Part shown: one piece after another, positions 28,967-38,192 of the stretch
How the letters are laid out: each line of letters starts with the position of its first letter
Numbering within the stretch: the stretch's first letter is position 1
From: Paraburkholderia lycopersici
Lineage (GTDB): Bacteria > Pseudomonadota > Gammaproteobacteria > Burkholderiales > Burkholderiaceae
NCBI RefSeq assembly: GCF_900096975.1
Contig: NZ_FMYQ01000009.1
Span: 1-64,000 of the forward strand
DNA: 64,000 bases
Direction: 5' to 3'
Notes under the pieces: generated by a model
What the model was told of the DNA's origin: nothing
The model's input: the letters and a program-made list of their open reading frames with translations, nothing else
Database searches by the model: none
Translations under genes and position numbers: made by a program

Positions 28967-29946
28967 GCCGCATTCTCGTGACGGGGGCGACCGGCTTCGT
29001 CGGGCGCGCGGTCGGAAAGGCGCTCGCGCAAGCCGGGCACCACGCCATCGGGCTCGTGCGGCCGCCGCAGGGCCGTAGCGCCTGCGCCGAGGAATGGCTC
29101 GACGCGTCTGTCGACTTCGGTGGCCTCGCGCAGGCGGTGCCGCAGGGCGCGGCGCTCGACGCCGTCATCCATTGCGCGGCCCGCGTCCATGTGATGGCGC
29201 AGGCCGGTTCGCTGGCGGCGCTCGACGCGTTTCGCGCGACGAACGTCAAGGGCGCGGTGCGGGTAGCGGAGCTGGCGCATTCGCTGGGCGCGCGGCGCAT
29301 GGTGTTCGTTAGCAGCATCAAGGCGATCGCGGAAGCGGAGCCGGGCCGGCCCTTACGCGAGGACGACAGCGCGCATCCGCAGGACGCCTATGGCGTTTCG
29401 AAGCGCGAAGCCGAACTTGCGCTTGCGGCATTCGGGCGCGAGACCGGCATGGAAATCGTCATCGTGCGGCCGCCGCTTGTCTATGGGCCACAAGTGCGCG
29501 CGAATTTCCTGCGACTGCTCGACGCCGTGGCGAAGGGCTGGCCGCTGCCGCTCGGCGCAGTGCGCGCACGACGCAGTCTCATTTACGTCGACAATCTCGC
29601 CGACGCGCTGGTCCATTGCGCGATGGATGCGCGCGCGGCAAATCTATGCTTCCACGTGGCCGACAGCGAGGATATCGAGGTAGCCGCACTCGTACGCGCG
29701 CTGGCTGCCGGGCTGGGCCGTCCGGCGCGGCTCGTGCCGGTTTCGCCGGGACTGCTGCGCGTTGCGGGGCGCCTGAGCGGCAAGGATGCCGCTGTGGCGC
29801 GGCTGGTGGGCGCGCTGCGGCTCGATACGTCCCGCATTCGTGCGACGCTCGGGTGGCGCGCGCCCTGGACGACCGAGGCGGGCCTTGCGCAAACGGTGCG
29901 CTGGTATCGGGCGGAGCGTGGGATGGGGGCCAGGCGCAATGACTGA
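28963..29946 (+). CDS. WbpV/WbiG-like NAD-dependent sugar epimerase/reductase
   Basis: A 327-residue extended SDR: ILVTGATGFVGRAVGKALAQ (cofactor loop), VIHCAARVHVMAQAG, VFVSSIKAIAE, YGVSKREAELALA (YxxxK) and RPPLVYGPQVRANFLRLL. In P. aeruginosa the homologue WbpV reduces the 4-keto group made by WbpM, giving UDP-QuiNAc-type sugars; B. pseudomallei WbiG has the same position. Here the gene lies immediately before the WbpL-like and WbpM-like genes, the same three-gene order. It overlaps the neighbours at both ends. Product sugar (QuiNAc or FucNAc/GalNAc derivative) cannot be fixed from sequence. Confidence 0.82.
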   Translation: MSRILVTGATGFVGRAVGKALAQAGHHAIGLVRPPQGRSACAEEWLDASVDFGGLAQAVPQGAALDAVIHCAARVHVMAQAGSLAALDAFRATNVKGAVRVAELAHSLGARRMVFVSSIKAIAEAEPGRPLREDDSAHPQDAYGVSKREAELALAAFGRETGMEIVIVRPPLVYGPQVRANFLRLLDAVAKGWPLPLGAVRARRSLIYVDNLADALVHCAMDARAANLCFHVADSEDIEVAALVRALAAGLGRPARLVPVSPGLLRVAGRLSGKDAAVARLVGALRLDTSRIRATLGWRAPWTTEAGLAQTVRWYRAERGMGARRND

Positions 29947-30928
29947 CATTATTCTTGCGGCGGCATATTTCTGCGCGAGTGCCGCGCTCTGCGCGGGCAT
30001 CGTGTTCATGATGCTCAAATCGGGGCTCGCGTGGCGGCTCGCCACCGACATCCCCAACGAGCGCTCGCTGCACGTGCTGCCGACGCCGCGCGTGGGCGGG
30101 CTCGCCATCGTGCCGGTCGCTGTCGTTCTGATGCTGGTCGCAGCGCCGGCGCTATGGCCGGCAGCGGCGGGCGCGCTGTTTTTGGCGCTGGTGTCGCAGA
30201 TCGATGACCGCCGCGGGCTCTCCGCGCGGACGCGTTTCGCGGCGCACCTCGCCGCCATCATCGGCTTTTTGCTGATCGAGCGCGGCGCGCTTGCATGGCT
30301 GTGGTTTCCCGTGCTGGCGGTCGCCATGGCGTGGCTCGTCAACCTGTACAACTTCATGGACGGCGCCGACGGGCTGGCCGGCGGCATGGCCGTATTCGGG
30401 TTCGGCGGCTACGCCGCGGCGGCGCTGTTCGGCCCGCATCCCGAGCCGCAGTTCGGCATGGCGGCCGCAGCGGTGGCCGGCGCCGCGCTCGGTTTTCTCG
30501 TGTTCAACTTCTCGCCGGCGCGCATCTTCCTGGGCGACGCGGGATCGATTCCCCTTGGATTTCTGGCCGGCGCATTTGGCTACTGGGGATGGCGCCACGA
30601 TGTCTGGCCGATCGCGTTCGCGCCGCTGGTGTTCGCTCCGTTCATTGCCGACGCCAGCGTCACGCTGGCGCGCCGCCTCCTGCAGGGCAAGAAATTTTGG
30701 GAGGCTCATCGGGAGCACTATTATCAACGCATGATCCGTAGCGGAGCAGGGCATCGAACGACGGCCATACTTTGGTATGGCGTTATGTTGATTGGTACGA
30801 TGCTTGCTTTCTTTCTGCTCTCTCTGCCATTGCTGTCCCAGTGTCTGTTGCTCGGCATATGGGCTGTCGTGCTGGCGGCGCTAGCGCTGGCGATCGACCG
30901 GCGCTGGCGGCGCTCGATCGCTGGCTGA
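29939..30928 (+). CDS. WbpL/WbiH-like undecaprenyl-phosphate sugar-1-phosphate transferase
   Basis: A 329-residue polytopic membrane protein of the MraY/WecA family with about ten hydrophobic segments. TDIPNERSLHVLPTPRVGGL is the conserved first cytoplasmic loop, LVSQIDDRRGLSARTRF the Asp-rich loop, YNFMDGADGLAGGMAVFGFG the NxxNxxDG-like catalytic loop, and FLGDAGSIPLGFLAGAF plus KFWEAHREHYYQRM the C-terminal loops. It transfers an amino-sugar phosphate onto undecaprenyl phosphate and so starts glycan synthesis. It sits between the WbpV-like and WbpM-like genes, as in known O-antigen loci. The start at ATG 29939 overlaps the preceding gene by 8 bases. Confidence 0.9.
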   Translation: MTDIILAAAYFCASAALCAGIVFMMLKSGLAWRLATDIPNERSLHVLPTPRVGGLAIVPVAVVLMLVAAPALWPAAAGALFLALVSQIDDRRGLSARTRFAAHLAAIIGFLLIERGALAWLWFPVLAVAMAWLVNLYNFMDGADGLAGGMAVFGFGGYAAAALFGPHPEPQFGMAAAAVAGAALGFLVFNFSPARIFLGDAGSIPLGFLAGAFGYWGWRHDVWPIAFAPLVFAPFIADASVTLARRLLQGKKFWEAHREHYYQRMIRSGAGHRTTAILWYGVMLIGTMLAFFLLSLPLLSQCLLLGIWAVVLAALALAIDRRWRRSIAG

Positions 30929-30952
30929 CCAGATGGAGATGTAATTTTTTCC

Positions 30953-32827
30953 ATGTTTCCTCAAAAAGCATCCTGGCTGTCACTCAGCGCATTCGGCTTC
31001 GACCTGTTCGCGGTATTCGCGACGTGGCTCGTCGCCTACGTGATCCGCTTCAATGGCGCCGTGCCGGCGGAGTTCTGGGTGGGCGCCATGCACGCGCTCA
31101 TCTGGGTGTTGCCGATCTACGGGCTCATGTTCCATCTGTTCGGCCTCTATCGCGGCATGTGGGTGTTCGCGAGCCTGCCGGACCTGATGCGCATCTCGAA
31201 GGCCGTCGCCTCGAGCGGGCTGATGGTCATGATCGGCGCCGTCATGCTTCAGCCGTCGCCCATCATTCCGCGCTCGGTGCTGGTCATTTCGCCTCTGCTG
31301 CTGTTTCTCGGCATGGGCGGCGCGCGCGCGCTCTATCGCGCACTCAAGGAGTTTTATCTCTACGGCGGCCTGATCGGGCAGGGCAAGCCGGTCATCGTCA
31401 TCGGCGCGGGCACGGCGGGGGCGAGCCTCGCGCGCGAACTCTCGCGCTCGAGCGAATGGCGCCTCGCGGGCCTGCTCGACGACGACCCCGCCAAGCAGGG
31501 GCGGGAAATTTATGGCTACAAGGTCTATGGACCCATCGCCGATATCGCGCAGCTGGCCGGCAAGCTCAAGGCCGAATTCGCCATCATCGCGATCCCGTCG
31601 GCTTCCGTCGAGGTGCAACGGCGCGTCGCCACGCTCTGCCTGCGCGCGGGCATCAAGGCGATGGTCCTGCCCGCGCTCACGTCGATGAGTCCGGGACAGG
31701 CCTACCTCTCTCACGTGCGCCAGATCGACCTCGAAGACCTGCTCGGGCGCGAGGCCGTGCACATCGACACGTCGCATGTCGAAGCCTTGCTCAACGGCAA
31801 GGTGGTGATGGTGACGGGGGCGGGCGGATCGATCGGCTCGGAAATGTGCCGGCAGATCCTCCGTTTTCAGCCCGCGCAACTCGTCGCGCTCGACTTGTCC
31901 GAATATGCGATGTACCAGCTCGTCGAGGAACTGTCGGAGCGCGCGCCCGAGCTTTCGCTCGTGCCCGTGGTCGGCGACGCCAAGGATTCGCTGCTGCTCG
32001 ATCAGGTCATGTCCCGCTACACGCCGAGCATCGTGTTCCATGCGGCCGCCTACAAGCATGTGCCGTTGATGGAGGAGCTCAACGCGTGGCAAGCCGTGCG
32101 CAACAACGTTCTCGGCACTTATCGTGTCGCGCGGGCGGCGATCCAGCATCGCGCCACGCATTTCGTTCTCATCTCGACCGACAAGGCCGTCAACCCGAGC
32201 AACGTCATGGGCGCGAGCAAGCGCCTCGCCGAAATGGTGTGCCAGTCGCTCCAGCAGACGAGCACGCGTACCCAGTTCGAGACGGTACGCTTCGGCAATG
32301 TGCTCGGCAGCGCGGGCAGCGTGATTCCGAAGTTCCAGAAGCAGATCGCCAAGGGCGGCCCGGTCACGGTGACTCACCCCGAGATCACGCGTTTCTTCAT
32401 GACGATCTCGGAGGCCTCGCAACTGGTCTTGCAGGCGTCGAGCATGGGCCGCGGCGGCGAGATCTTCATTCTCGACATGGGCGAGCCGGTCAAGATCGTC
32501 GATCTCGCGCGCGACCTGATCCGCATTTACGGCTTCAATGACGACCACATACGCATCGAGTTCAGCGGCCTGCGTCCCGGCGAGAAGCTCTACGAGGAAC
32601 TGCTCGCCTGCGACGAAACCACGACCCGCACGCCTCACCCCAAGCTGCGCACCGCGAAGGCGCGCGGCGTGCCGCAGCACTTCCTCGACGAGCTGTTGCC
32701 GTGGCTCATGCAATGGCGCGTGATGTCCGACGCAGAGGTGCGCCGTGACTTGCGCCGCTGGGTACCGGAGTACCAGTCGCGCGGCGCGGCGCAGCTCGAA
32801 GAGGTGCGCCGCGTTTCGAACAATTGA
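30953..32827 (+). CDS. WbpM/WbiI-type UDP-GlcNAc 4,6-dehydratase, membrane-bound
   Basis: A 624-residue protein of the CapD/FlaA1-WbpM family. Residues 1-115 contain about four transmembrane helices. A first Rossmann-like region carries VIVIGAGTAGASLARELSRS, and the catalytic SDR domain starts at VMVTGAGGSIGSEMCRQILR. FHAAAYKHVPLMEELNAWQA, ISTDKAVNPSNVMGASKRLA (Met in place of the catalytic Tyr before Lys, typical of WbpM) and RFGNVLGSAGSVIPKFQKQI follow. It makes UDP-4-keto-6-deoxy-GlcNAc, which the WbpV-like reductase can finish. Length is right for the long, membrane form. It starts 24 nt after the WbpL-like gene and ends the plus-strand operon. Confidence 0.93.
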   Translation: MFPQKASWLSLSAFGFDLFAVFATWLVAYVIRFNGAVPAEFWVGAMHALIWVLPIYGLMFHLFGLYRGMWVFASLPDLMRISKAVASSGLMVMIGAVMLQPSPIIPRSVLVISPLLLFLGMGGARALYRALKEFYLYGGLIGQGKPVIVIGAGTAGASLARELSRSSEWRLAGLLDDDPAKQGREIYGYKVYGPIADIAQLAGKLKAEFAIIAIPSASVEVQRRVATLCLRAGIKAMVLPALTSMSPGQAYLSHVRQIDLEDLLGREAVHIDTSHVEALLNGKVVMVTGAGGSIGSEMCRQILRFQPAQLVALDLSEYAMYQLVEELSERAPELSLVPVVGDAKDSLLLDQVMSRYTPSIVFHAAAYKHVPLMEELNAWQAVRNNVLGTYRVARAAIQHRATHFVLISTDKAVNPSNVMGASKRLAEMVCQSLQQTSTRTQFETVRFGNVLGSAGSVIPKFQKQIAKGGPVTVTHPEITRFFMTISEASQLVLQASSMGRGGEIFILDMGEPVKIVDLARDLIRIYGFNDDHIRIEFSGLRPGEKLYEELLACDETTTRTPHPKLRTAKARGVPQHFLDELLPWLMQWRVMSDAEVRRDLRRWVPEYQSRGAAQLEEVRRVSNN

Positions 32828-32964
32828 ACCGGGGGATGGGGGGCGGGCGGCCGATGCCGGCGCGGCACGCTTCTTTCAGCCGATGAATTGTCGTCGCGTC
32901 CCTGGACCCCGAGCTCACGGACGCGCACGCCGACACCTGCCGGCCGCGCCCCCGCGCCGCGTGC

Positions 32965-34368
32965 TCAGACCGGCGCTTCGAGTGGCCAGCGCGCCTGCAT
33001 GCGCAGGTCTGCGACGCCGCCGAAGAAGTACTTCTCCCGCTCCATCATGACGTGGAAGAACGCCGCCTCGTCACGCCAGTGCAACAGACGCTGCGCCGCG
33101 TAGTCGGGCGTCTCTTCCCACGAAACCGATGCCTGGATTTCGTAGAGATTGGTCCCAAGATCCGCATTGAACTCGAAATCGACGTAAAACGCCTCGTCGG
33201 CCCCGAATGTGCGTTCCCAGAAGCGCGGCCCTTCGCGCAGTCCCGCGCCGATCGCCATGTCCTGATTGAGCGTGCCCCACGAGTACATCTTCACGCCTTC
33301 CTTGTTGCGGATGCGCACGGCGACGTTCAGGCGGTCCGTCGCGCTGCGCGTGACGCAGTGCACACGGATCGTGATCGGCTCGCCGGGGTGGAACACGCTG
33401 GACGGCGCGCCGTGCCGGTCGAAGGTCTCGACGCGCTCGACGAGCGCCGCGCCCGTGCCGAACGACATCGTTTCGCTGCGCGAGGTCGTCGTGCTGACCG
33501 GCGCCGCGTCCGGTTCGCTGCGCGCCTGCTGCGCGCCGACGATCGCGTTCGCGCGCGCGCGGTCGGCGAGGTCCTCGGTGACCGCGCGGAAATAGGCGCT
33601 TTCCTCGTCATGGAGCTGGCGGCGGTATTCGAGCAGCACGTCGGACGACACGCCGCGCGCCATCGTGACGCCGTTTTTTAGCAGCAACGCGCTATTGGTC
33701 AACGTACGCACCGATTCCTGGTCGTGCGAGACGAAGAGCAGGGTGACGCCTTCGCTCACGAGACGCTCGATGCGCTGGAAGCAGCGTTTCTGGAATAGTG
33801 CGTCGCCGACGGCGAGCGCCTCGTCGACGATCAGGATGTCCGGCTCGAGCTGGACCTGCACCGCGAATGCGAGGCGCACCATCATGCCGCTCGAATACGT
33901 TTTGACGGGTTGGTCCAGATGCAAGCCGATGTCCGCAAAGCTCGCGATCTTGTCGAAATTCGCTTCGATCTGCGCGGTGCTCAGCCCCAGCACCGCGCCG
34001 TTCAGAAAGATGTTTTCGCGGCCCGTGAATTCCGGGTTGAAACCCGAGCCGAGTTCGAGCAGCGCCGCGATGCGGCCGTGCGTCGTCACCGAGCCGCTGG
34101 TGGGCGTGAGCGTGCCGGTGATGATCTGCAAGAGCGTGCTCTTGCCCGATCCGTTACGGCCGATGATGCCGGCGGCCTCGCCCTTCTTCACTTCGAACGA
34201 GACGTCCCGGAGCGCCCAGAACTCCTCGTAGTAGCGGCGCGGCTCGCGCCCCATCGCGCGCTGCAGGCGAGGGTAGACGAACTGCTTGAGGCGGTCGCGC
34301 GGGTTCCCGTAGATGTGATAGCACTTGCTGACGTTTTCGATCTTGATGGCGACGTTATCAGAGGACAT
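32965..34368 (-). CDS. wzt: O-antigen ABC transporter ATPase Wzt with C-terminal glycan-binding domain
   Basis: A 467-residue protein. The N-terminal ATPase has Walker A GRNGSGKST, the Q-loop region, signature YSSGMMVRLAFAV and Walker B ILIVDEALAVGD, and also the family GSGFNPEFTGRENIFLNGAV block. From about residue 280 a further 190 residues form a beta-rich domain (for example ITIRVHCVTRSATDRLNVAV, VSWEETPDYAAQRLLHW) like the Wzt C-terminal carbohydrate-binding domain that recognises the capped end of the glycan. The gene overlaps wzm by 11 bases. The long form implies export of a polymer with a specific non-reducing terminal modification. Confidence 0.93.
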   Translation of the reverse strand: MSSDNVAIKIENVSKCYHIYGNPRDRLKQFVYPRLQRAMGREPRRYYEEFWALRDVSFEVKKGEAAGIIGRNGSGKSTLLQIITGTLTPTSGSVTTHGRIAALLELGSGFNPEFTGRENIFLNGAVLGLSTAQIEANFDKIASFADIGLHLDQPVKTYSSGMMVRLAFAVQVQLEPDILIVDEALAVGDALFQKRCFQRIERLVSEGVTLLFVSHDQESVRTLTNSALLLKNGVTMARGVSSDVLLEYRRQLHDEESAYFRAVTEDLADRARANAIVGAQQARSEPDAAPVSTTTSRSETMSFGTGAALVERVETFDRHGAPSSVFHPGEPITIRVHCVTRSATDRLNVAVRIRNKEGVKMYSWGTLNQDMAIGAGLREGPRFWERTFGADEAFYVDFEFNADLGTNLYEIQASVSWEETPDYAAQRLLHWRDEAAFFHVMMEREKYFFGGVADLRMQARWPLEAPV

Positions 34369-35149
34369 CGGCGAAACCCTTGCGCGTTTTTTGGAACCAC
34401 CAGAAACCGACCAGCGCACACAGCGCCGCGAGCGCGCAATGCGCGGCAAGCCCGGTCCAGTTCGGCCATGCGCCGAAGAGCAGGACCTGACGAGCCTGCT
34501 CGATGATGAACGCAAGCGGATTGGCGAGCACGAGCGGCTGCAGACGCTGCGGCAGCGACGCCACCGGATAGAAGATCGGCGACAGGAACATCAGCACCGA
34601 AATCAGGATGCCGATGGTCTGCGATACGTCGCGGACGAACACGCCGAGCGAAGCGAGAATCCAGCTCGCTCCGAGCACGCCGAGCACGAGCGGCACGAGC
34701 AGGAGCGGGAACGCGACCATCGTCGCGTGAAACGGCGTGCCGAGCGCGATCATGGCGGCGATCAGCACAACGAGGCTCACGCCCATATGGAACATGGCTG
34801 CGAGCACCGAGACGGCGGGCAGGATCTCGATCGGAAAAACGACCTTCTTCACGTAGTTCACGTTGCCCGTGATGAGCGCAGGCGCTCGTCCGATGCACTC
34901 GGAAAACAGATTGAAGATGATCAGGCCCGTGAAAAGGATCACGGCGAAGCTCGCATGATCGTTTTCCGGTGTGCCGGCCCAGCGCGACTTGAACACGACC
35001 GAGAACACGAACGTGTAGACCGTCAGCATCAGGATCGGGTTGAAGAGCGACCACGCGAGACCGAGGAAAGAACCCTTGTAGCGTCCTACGACTTCGCGGC
35101 GCGTCATCTGGAGAATGAGTTGCCGGTGTTTGATCAGGGGTAACGTCAT
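34358..35149 (-). CDS. wzm: O-antigen ABC transporter permease Wzm
   Basis: A 263-residue inner-membrane permease of the ABC-2 type with six hydrophobic segments. The N-terminal RREVVGRYKGSFLGLAWSLF amphipathic stretch, NPILMLTVYTFVFSVVFKSR, LFSECIGRAPALITGNVNYV, KKVVFPIEILPAVSVLAAMF and MFLSPIFYPVASLP are family-typical. With Wzt it moves the completed undecaprenyl-PP-linked glycan across the inner membrane. The pair is transcribed on the minus strand, divergently from the methyltransferase gene at 35787. Export by Wzm/Wzt means polymerisation happens in the cytoplasm. Confidence 0.94.
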   Translation of the reverse strand: MTLPLIKHRQLILQMTRREVVGRYKGSFLGLAWSLFNPILMLTVYTFVFSVVFKSRWAGTPENDHASFAVILFTGLIIFNLFSECIGRAPALITGNVNYVKKVVFPIEILPAVSVLAAMFHMGVSLVVLIAAMIALGTPFHATMVAFPLLLVPLVLGVLGASWILASLGVFVRDVSQTIGILISVLMFLSPIFYPVASLPQRLQPLVLANPLAFIIEQARQVLLFGAWPNWTGLAAHCALAALCALVGFWWFQKTRKGFADVL

Positions 35150-35786
35150 AAAGCGTGAACAGGCAGGCGTTCGGAAGGAACGGTATGGATCGGCCGCGGT
35201 GCGCTTCGCCGGAACAGCCGCCGGCCTGCAATCGGCGGCTGCGGGGATTCCGGGGACTGGCTCGGGTGGCAGCGCGGTGCGCTATTATACGTCTTGGTCC
35301 GGGCAGCCGACGGTGCGGGCCAAGGCGCAAGACGCTCCGGCCATGTTCGCGCCGAACCGGCGATTATGGCCCAGGCCGCGCCTTGCGGTGTTCGCGGTAA
35401 CAAAGGGTTACCGAAGCGCGCGCTCTGTTACGTCGTGCGCGCGCTCCCGCATTTAGTATGTCCGTTTTCGCGCCGGGTGCCCGGTGTGTCGTCGCTGGCC
35501 CAGCGCCGTGCGTCTTTCGAAATTGTTCAGAATTCACCGCAGCCCGAGGCGCGCTCGCAAGGCGATCGTCTCCGGTCGCCGTTTCCTCCTTTTGCGCCCG
35601 GCTGGCGTGGCGGAACGGCGGTAGAAAACGGATACAATTGAGCGCTTTTGGGCCGTGCGGCAGCGTGTTCCCCGCGTAGCCGCGAACTTGCCACCGGATG
35701 ACGGCCGCCTGGCCGCCGATGCCCGCGCGAGGCGCAACGTCCCACACGCATGGCATTTGCGCGCAATGTACGCGCATTGATTTGAA
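35150..35786. other. Divergent control region between wzm-wzt and the methyltransferase operon
   Basis: About 640 bases. On the minus strand a perfect TATAAT (rc of ATTATA at 35283-35288) faces wzm, without a good -35. On the plus strand TACAAT at 35633-35638 faces the methyltransferase gene. No gene with family features lies here. Confidence 0.45.
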
Positions 35787-38159
35787 ATGAATCCAAAAGA
35801 TACTTTGCCCGGTTTGACTAACTCCCGCGAGGTCTCGTCGTTCCTCGCCAGCGTGCGCGAGCATCAGGGACTCGGCTCGCTGCTGTGCATCGGCAATATG
35901 GCGCAGATCATGGCGGCACGGTTGCGCCAGAAGGGGGCCGACGCAGGCGCGCTCGTGTTCGATCCGCAGGCCGGCGAAGGGGCTGTCGTGCGCGAGATCG
36001 AGGCGCTGGCGGCAGCGGGGAAGACATACGCTCACGTGGCTGTGGCCGGACTGCTCGAATTCGTGCCGGCGGAGCGCGTCGCCGCGTTGCTCGGCGCGAT
36101 CCGCCGTATCGCGCGCCGTTCGGTGTTCCTGCTCGTCGATACGATCCGTCGGCACGACCTGGACTATGCCTGCGTCGAAGGGCGCGACTGGTGGGAAACC
36201 GCATGCTACAACGCGGGCTTTCGCAAGCATTCGGCGTACTACAAGGTCGTGCCGTATGCGGGCATCGACACCGAGGCCGCTCGCCTCGCGATTCCCCTCG
36301 AAGTCATCGGCGACGCGCTGCTCGAGCAATTCCCTTTCGAGGCGCTGCTTGCCGACCGCGATCTGCACATGGACATGCTGCGCGAGAGCGGACGACGCTC
36401 GGACGGCCATGTGTTCCGCTATCACTTCGCGGCACAGTACGTTCCGCCCAACGCGCGCGTAGTCGATATCGCGTGCGGCATGGGCTACGGCTCGCATCTG
36501 CTCGGGACGCAGACGTTTGCCCGTGAAGTGCTCGGGCTCGACGTCAACGAGGAAGGGCTGCGCTACGCACAGTCGATGTACGGCGACGAGGTCGTGCATT
36601 TCGCGCGCGCCGATGCCGGGAACATCGCGGGCATCGCGACCGATTCCGTGGATGTGGTCTGCAGCTTCGAGACGCTCGAACACCTGCCCAATCCGCATCT
36701 CTTCCTTGCCGAGGCGCATCGTATCCTCAAGCCGGGCGGCCGGCTCGTGATCAGCGTACCGAACGACTGGAGCGACGAGACCGGCAAGGACCCCAATCCC
36801 TATCATTTCCACGTCTATACGTGGCAGTCGCTCATCACGGAACTGCGCGGCGCCTTCGTCGTCGACGAAGCGTTCGACCAGACCGCCGGTGGCGGCTTCA
36901 AGCTGTATCACGCGCCGCGTTCGTTCGCGCCGCATGACACGGCCGCCGCAACAAGCGAGGACAGCGAGTGGGCCATCGTGGTCGCCATGAAGCCGCTCAC
37001 GGGCGCCGCGCTGCCGCGTTACGAAGAAGCGATTTATCCGTACAGCGAGCCCCCCGCGAACCTGCTCGAATTCGCCAGGTATTACGACAACGCGTGGCTC
37101 GTGCACGGCATCGTGGAAAGCGCCTTCCGGCTGCGCCAGTCGGAGGCGCTGCTCGGGGTGTGCCGCGACGTTCTCGCGAACGCGCGTCCGGCATCGGCCG
37201 ATTGCGGCGCGGCGCTGTGCGTGACCGGTTACCGGCTGCTCGACGGCGCGACGGACGGCACCCATGCCGAAGACCTGATCGCGCGCATCGACGCTTATGT
37301 CGCGCAGGCTTCGGACAATCCCCACGTCATACGCTGGCAGGTCTCGCTCAGCTATCTCAAGGGCGAGATCGCGCTCGCGGCGGGGCGCCGCGAAGAGGCG
37401 GCGCAGGCTTATGCGCGGGTACTGGAAACCGGCTTCGAGCGCTTCCACCCGATGCTCGGTTCGAAAACGATCGCCGCGGCGCGCCGCCTCGCCGTCATGT
37501 CGCTCGACGCCGGCGACGTGGAGGGCGCGAAGCGCCATTTCGCGAAGGCCGTCGATGAAATGCGCAAGGTGCTCGGCGCGCCGTTCGAGTCGCTCGCTGG
37601 CCGGCCCGAACAACCGCTCGCGTGCAACTACTTCGACCTCGTATCGATTGTCGACACGGGCTACCACAGCGCAGTCGCGCTCTCTTTGCTCGAGTCGGGA
37701 CTTGCGTGGCGCGGCCAGTTCGGCACGTTCCTCGTTGACGGCGGCTATCGCGACGCGTTGACGCGTGAGCGCGGCGAGCTATACACGAACGCCGAGGCGT
37801 ATCTCGCGGACCTTCGCCGCGTCGCAGGCGAGCGGGCGGATCTCTACGACACGGCGGAAGCGCGGCTCGCCGAAATCGAGCGTCTAGGCGGCATCAACCG
37901 CGAGCTTTACGACACGGCCGAATCGCGGCTCGCCGAACTGCGCGCGCTCTACGACACGGCCGAGTCGAGGCTGGCCGATCTTCGGCGCCTGCAGACCGAG
38001 CGCGACGACCTTTACAGCATCGCCGAAACGCGCCTCGCCGAAATGAACCGGCTCGCGCTCGAACTCGACGGCATGAAACACCGCCTGGCCGAACTGGGCA
38101 CCTTGGGCGGCCAGTGGCGCTGGTTGATGACACGGTTCAAGGGCGACAAGCGGCCGTGA
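35787..38159 (+). CDS. Methyltransferase with TPR-like region and C-terminal coiled-coil repeats (candidate chain terminator)
   Basis: A 790-residue cytoplasmic protein. Residues 1-200 resemble a degenerate SAM fold (LLCIGNMAQIMAARL) and include the GRDWWETACYNAGFRKHSAY stretch. A class I methyltransferase follows, with VVDIACGMGYGSHLL (about residue 225), VLGLDVNEEGLRYA, CSFETLEHLPNPHLFLAEAH and LKPGGRLVISVPND. Residues about 410-640 are helical and TPR-like. Residues 665-763 are five tandem LYDTAESRLAELRRL-type repeats spaced 21, 21, 14 and 21 residues, whole heptads, so a coiled coil is strongly expected. It is divergent from wzm-wzt. The architecture recalls WbdD, which caps and measures ABC-exported O-antigens; a kinase domain is not recognised. 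The methylated substrate is unknown. Confidence 0.8.
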   Translation: MNPKDTLPGLTNSREVSSFLASVREHQGLGSLLCIGNMAQIMAARLRQKGADAGALVFDPQAGEGAVVREIEALAAAGKTYAHVAVAGLLEFVPAERVAALLGAIRRIARRSVFLLVDTIRRHDLDYACVEGRDWWETACYNAGFRKHSAYYKVVPYAGIDTEAARLAIPLEVIGDALLEQFPFEALLADRDLHMDMLRESGRRSDGHVFRYHFAAQYVPPNARVVDIACGMGYGSHLLGTQTFAREVLGLDVNEEGLRYAQSMYGDEVVHFARADAGNIAGIATDSVDVVCSFETLEHLPNPHLFLAEAHRILKPGGRLVISVPNDWSDETGKDPNPYHFHVYTWQSLITELRGAFVVDEAFDQTAGGGFKLYHAPRSFAPHDTAAATSEDSEWAIVVAMKPLTGAALPRYEEAIYPYSEPPANLLEFARYYDNAWLVHGIVESAFRLRQSEALLGVCRDVLANARPASADCGAALCVTGYRLLDGATDGTHAEDLIARIDAYVAQASDNPHVIRWQVSLSYLKGEIALAAGRREEAAQAYARVLETGFERFHPMLGSKTIAAARRLAVMSLDAGDVEGAKRHFAKAVDEMRKVLGAPFESLAGRPEQPLACNYFDLVSIVDTGYHSAVALSLLESGLAWRGQFGTFLVDGGYRDALTRERGELYTNAEAYLADLRRVAGERADLYDTAEARLAEIERLGGINRELYDTAESRLAELRALYDTAESRLADLRRLQTERDDLYSIAETRLAEMNRLALELDGMKHRLAELGTLGGQWRWLMTRFKGDKRP
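37779..38072 (+). repeat. Tandem heptad-phased coding repeats
   Basis: Inside the methyltransferase gene, CTCTACGACACGGC-like units begin at 37779, 37842, 37905, 37947 and 38010. Spacings are 63, 63, 42 and 63 bases, all multiples of 21, so each gain or loss changes the protein by whole heptads. The encoded unit is LYDTAE(S/A)RLAE(L/I). Confidence 0.9.
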
Positions 38160-38192
38160 GCCGTTTGCGAAGAATCACGGCTAAAGAGTCCT

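Noticed and set aside
35617..35624. GGCGGTAG, the core of an ops/JUMPstart element for RfaH, upstream of the methyltransferase gene
   Set aside because: Only the eight-base core matches, and it lies upstream of the likely -10 box (35633-35638), so it would not be transcribed; the flanking bases do not fit the consensus.
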